From Azolla caroliniana (Eukaryota > Polypodiophyta): a stretch of 64,000 bases of DNA. The notes under the pieces were generated by a model. That model was given only the letters and a program-made list of their open reading frames with translations, was not told where the DNA came from and did no database searches. Shown in pieces: positions 61,512-64,000 of this stretch. A program made the translations under genes and the position numbers. Each line of letters opens with the position of its first letter. Positions within the stretch are counted from its first letter, which is position 1. The stretch spans positions 9,300,001-9,364,000 of the forward strand of contig JBHGNT010000017.1 of NCBI GenBank assembly GCA_043228905.1, written 5' to 3'.

Positions 61512-64000
61512 ATGGAACAAGTTTTGAACGCAGTTGGAACGATCTCTCCAAATGAGACCTCTCAACCCCAATCCGCATCTCGCACACAAGCTGAGATCAC
61601 TATTGAGCAATTGCTCACTACTACCTTGAATCAATTGGCCGAAATGAGACAGGCCAATATGGCATTGGAAAAGAAATTCCAAGAATTAACTATTGAGTCC
61701 AAGAAAGAAGGTGAACCTTCCTTCGTAGTCACGCCTTTCAAGGGAGATAAGAAAGAAAGAACCGAGGAGGCCATTAGCACTTGGCTTGGTCGTTGGGAGT
61801 CTCACTTTGAGCTTCATCCCAAGCCCGATGCAGTAAAAATTGGTTATGTCGGTCGTGAGTTAGGTGGCCGAGCTGCTACTTGGTGGCGTGGCCTAAGGAC
61901 CGCAAAAAACTTACCCACAACTTGGGAAGGTTTCGTTGATGTTTTTAAGAAACAATTCTTGCAGCCACCTTCTCAAACCGAACAAGCGCAACACTTGCTC
62001 ACATTGTCTAGTAAGCCATTTACCTCTCTCGAGGATTATGTGCATCACGCTCGGACCCAGATCCAAAAATCGGGACTTACGGGTGAGAAATGGTTTGTCG
62101 CTTGTTTTTTGAATGGTATTCCCAATGGGGATTATCATTGGATTGTCCATGACAAGGACCCCACAACTTTCGAGGAAGCCGTCAACATTGTGCTGCAATA
62201 CCATAGGACTTCCAAGAAAGACCACAATAAACCTGAGTTCGCCAAAACTCCGAATGTCAAGTTCATTGGGAAACGTAAGCAATCCAGTGACACTCTTGAC
62301 CGCGACTCAAAGAAACCGAACCTCTTCTGTGCATATTGCAAGAAGCGGGGCCACACAAAGGATACCTGTCGTCGTCTTGAGAGGAAGTCAATGAACACCC
62401 CTCCTCAAGACAAATCTACGAGTCACACAGGTGAGTCTTTTGATATTGTTGAAGTTCATACCAATCACTTAAGTTTATGTGAATGCACTTTTCCTTCACA
62501 TTTACTTGGACCTAATGATTTACTCCGAGCAGTCGGATATATCAATGGAACACAAGCACATTTCTTGTTTGATTCCGGTAGTTCTCACAATTTTCTTAAT
62601 GATCACTTTGTGCAGCAAATGGAGCTCCACATAAACGCAAGTGATCATATCTATCAAGTTCACATGGCAAATGGAAACGTTCAATACATCAGTGGCATTG
62701 TTTGTCAACTGCCAATTCAAATAGATACTTATTTGGAGAAGCTTGACTTTCATGTTATGAAATTACAATCCGCAGATGTCATTTTAGGATATCCTTGGTT
62801 TTTTAATAAAAACCCTTCTTTGTCCATTGATTGGGTTAATCACTCAATCACATTTGAACTTAATAATTGTAAACATTTTATTCAATGTTCCAAACTTCCT
62901 TCTCATTCACTTGTGTCTTCTAAATCTTTAAGTGAGTATTCTAGTTCATTAATTTATTCGTGTGTAATTGATCCTGCGGTTCAATTTTATTATTTTAATA
63001 TTGATGCCACACAATTACCACATTTTGAGCAACGATTACTCGACTCTATTTTAGAGGATTTTCAAGATGTGTTTCCTACTGAATTACCGCTTACTTTACC
63101 ACCTAAACGTAATGTGGACCATCAAATTGAACTCATCCCTGGGGCTGCTCCTGTGAGCATTCCACCTTACCGACTTAGTCGATTAGAAGAGGATGAGATC
63201 GCTAAACAACTTAAGGAATACTTGAGTATGGGCCACATTAGGTATAGTAAATCACCTTGGGGTGCGCCAGTTCTATTAGTCAAGAAGAAGGAAGGTTCGT
63301 GGCGAATGTGTATCAATTATCGCCGTTTGAATAAAATGACAATTAAGAATGCATATCCATTACCTCGTGCCGATGATTTGATTGATCGTTTGCACGGGGC
63401 TCGATATTTTATGAAAATTGACTTACGAACTGGTTATCATCAGATTCGCATCGCCGAGGATGATATTCCTAAAACCGCTTTTCGTACGTGCTATGGCCAT
63501 TATGAGTTTTTAGTCATGCCGTTTGGGTTGACTAATGCTCCAGCCACATTCCAACAAGCGATGAATGATGTTTTCCGAGATCAACTCGGTGATTTTGTTG
63601 TCGTCTTCTTGGATGATATTTTGATATATAGCCGTACCTTGCAAGATCATGTTCAACATGTTCGATTTGTTTTGCGAAAGTTGCGTGACAACTCTTTCTA
63701 TGCAAAACATTCAAAATGTGACTTCTTCCAAAAATCTATTGTGTACCTAGGTCATTTAATTACAGAAAATGGCGTTGAAATTGAACCTTCTCGTATTGAA
63801 AAGGTTAAACTTTGGCCCATTCCTCGTAATATTCGTGAACTTAGATCATTCTTAGGGTTTGTTGGATTTTTACGAAAATCAATTCGTAACTATTCCAAAT
63901 TGACTACGCCATTAACTGACCTTTTAAAAGGTCATCCACGTAAGTCTGTCAAACCAATTTCATGGAATGAACAACTTGACAAATCATTTGAGACACTCAA
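61512..64000 (+). CDS. gypsy-2 Gag-Pol polyprotein, partial (829 codons in window)
   Basis: Continuous frame from ATG at 61512 with no stop up to the window edge. Gag core: FVVTPFKGDKK, TWLGRWESHFELHP, GRAATWWRGLRT. Zinc knuckle: CAYCKKRGHTKDTC (CX2CX4HX4C) near residue 275. Protease: HFLFDSGSSHNFL, with catalytic Asp in DSG, near residue 354. RT begins near residue 530 (VDHQIELIPGAAPV) with SPWGAPVLLVKKK, MKIDLRTGYHQIRI, MPFGLTNAPATFQQ and FLDDILIYS, and continues into thumb/RNase H at the end (LGHLITENGVEI, LRSFLGFVGF). Gag and pol share one frame. All visible catalytic motifs are intact, so this copy may be recent. Confidence 0.95.
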   Translation, partial: MEQVLNAVGTISPNETSQPQSASRTQAEITIEQLLTTTLNQLAEMRQANMALEKKFQELTIESKKEGEPSFVVTPFKGDKKERTEEAISTWLGRWESHFELHPKPDAVKIGYVGRELGGRAATWWRGLRTAKNLPTTWEGFVDVFKKQFLQPPSQTEQAQHLLTLSSKPFTSLEDYVHHARTQIQKSGLTGEKWFVACFLNGIPNGDYHWIVHDKDPTTFEEAVNIVLQYHRTSKKDHNKPEFAKTPNVKFIGKRKQSSDTLDRDSKKPNLFCAYCKKRGHTKDTCRRLERKSMNTPPQDKSTSHTGESFDIVEVHTNHLSLCECTFPSHLLGPNDLLRAVGYINGTQAHFLFDSGSSHNFLNDHFVQQMELHINASDHIYQVHMANGNVQYISGIVCQLPIQIDTYLEKLDFHVMKLQSADVILGYPWFFNKNPSLSIDWVNHSITFELNNCKHFIQCSKLPSHSLVSSKSLSEYSSSLIYSCVIDPAVQFYYFNIDATQLPHFEQRLLDSILEDFQDVFPTELPLTLPPKRNVDHQIELIPGAAPVSIPPYRLSRLEEDEIAKQLKEYLSMGHIRYSKSPWGAPVLLVKKKEGSWRMCINYRRLNKMTIKNAYPLPRADDLIDRLHGARYFMKIDLRTGYHQIRIAEDDIPKTAFRTCYGHYEFLVMPFGLTNAPATFQQAMNDVFRDQLGDFVVVFLDDILIYSRTLQDHVQHVRFVLRKLRDNSFYAKHSKCDFFQKSIVYLGHLITENGVEIEPSRIEKVKLWPIPRNIRELRSFLGFVGFLRKSIRNYSKLTTPLTDLLKGHPRKSVKPISWNEQLDKSFETL

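Larger units (their letters stand above)
59285..64000 (+). mobile_element. gypsy-2: intact 5' part of a Ty3/gypsy element (runs off window)
   Basis: 5' LTR 59285-59758, primer site 59760-59771, a 1.75-kb leader with tandem repeats, and an uninterrupted gag-pol frame from 61512 to the window end. RT motifs (SPWGAPVLLVKKK, VFLDDILIYS) resemble chromoviruses; the chromodomain that would prove it lies beyond the window. Confidence 0.9.

Overview
The window is nuclear DNA from a plant with a transposon-rich genome. One complete host gene with 18 exons is visible. Almost everything else is LTR retrotransposons, L1-type LINEs, Mutator-like (MULE) DNA transposons and tandem repeats. Copia and chromovirus-like elements with a TGGTATCAGAGC (initiator-Met tRNA) primer site, SWIM-finger MULEs and an L1 with a CCHC-type ORF1 all fit land plants. 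The long TE-filled introns and a prokaryotic-type ParB/methyltransferase gene make me lean to a seed-free lineage (fern, lycophyte or bryophyte). That placement is inference. I saw no rRNA, tRNA or CRISPR.

Layout. 1-131: LTR-like tail. 132-920 (-): broken transposase-like ORF with a 39-bp coding minisatellite. 1623-2000: TATA box followed by an array of five palindromes. 2514-5703 (+): decayed, spliced gene encoding a ParB-like domain plus a beta-class N6-adenine/N4-cytosine DNA methyltransferase, the most unusual object here. 6887-14370 (-): near full-length L1 LINE. 14371-16840 (-): decayed MULE transposase. 18288-31159 (-): intact DLD, mitochondrial D-lactate dehydrogenase (cytochrome), 555 aa. 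31229-37003: MULE with 114-bp terminal inverted repeats, a 9-bp target duplication and an Ulp1-like gene, inserted 61 bp upstream of the DLD start codon. 38234-57210: an old Ty1/copia element (copia-1) carrying three nested insertions, each with an exact 5-bp duplication: a young copia (copia-2, 40536-45969, TTACG), a solo LTR (46519-47236, TACTT) and an old Ty3/gypsy with a 3' accessory ORF (gypsy-1, 47489-56991, GAAAC). 57212-58205: LINE fragment. 58245-59284 (-): 3' end of a gypsy-1 relative (gypsy-3). 59285-64000: 5' part of an intact Ty3/gypsy (gypsy-2) whose gag-pol frame runs off the window.

How it fits together. DLD is the only gene with an evident cellular job: oxidising D-lactate from methylglyoxal detoxification in mitochondria. 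The MULE has separated it from its former upstream DNA. The decayed reading frames are interrupted by TAG or TGA and, in the frames I followed, never by TAA. This is what C-to-T change at methylated CAG (CHG) and CGA (CG) codons would produce. I worked by reading alone: no similarity search was run, and repeat identities are hand alignments.
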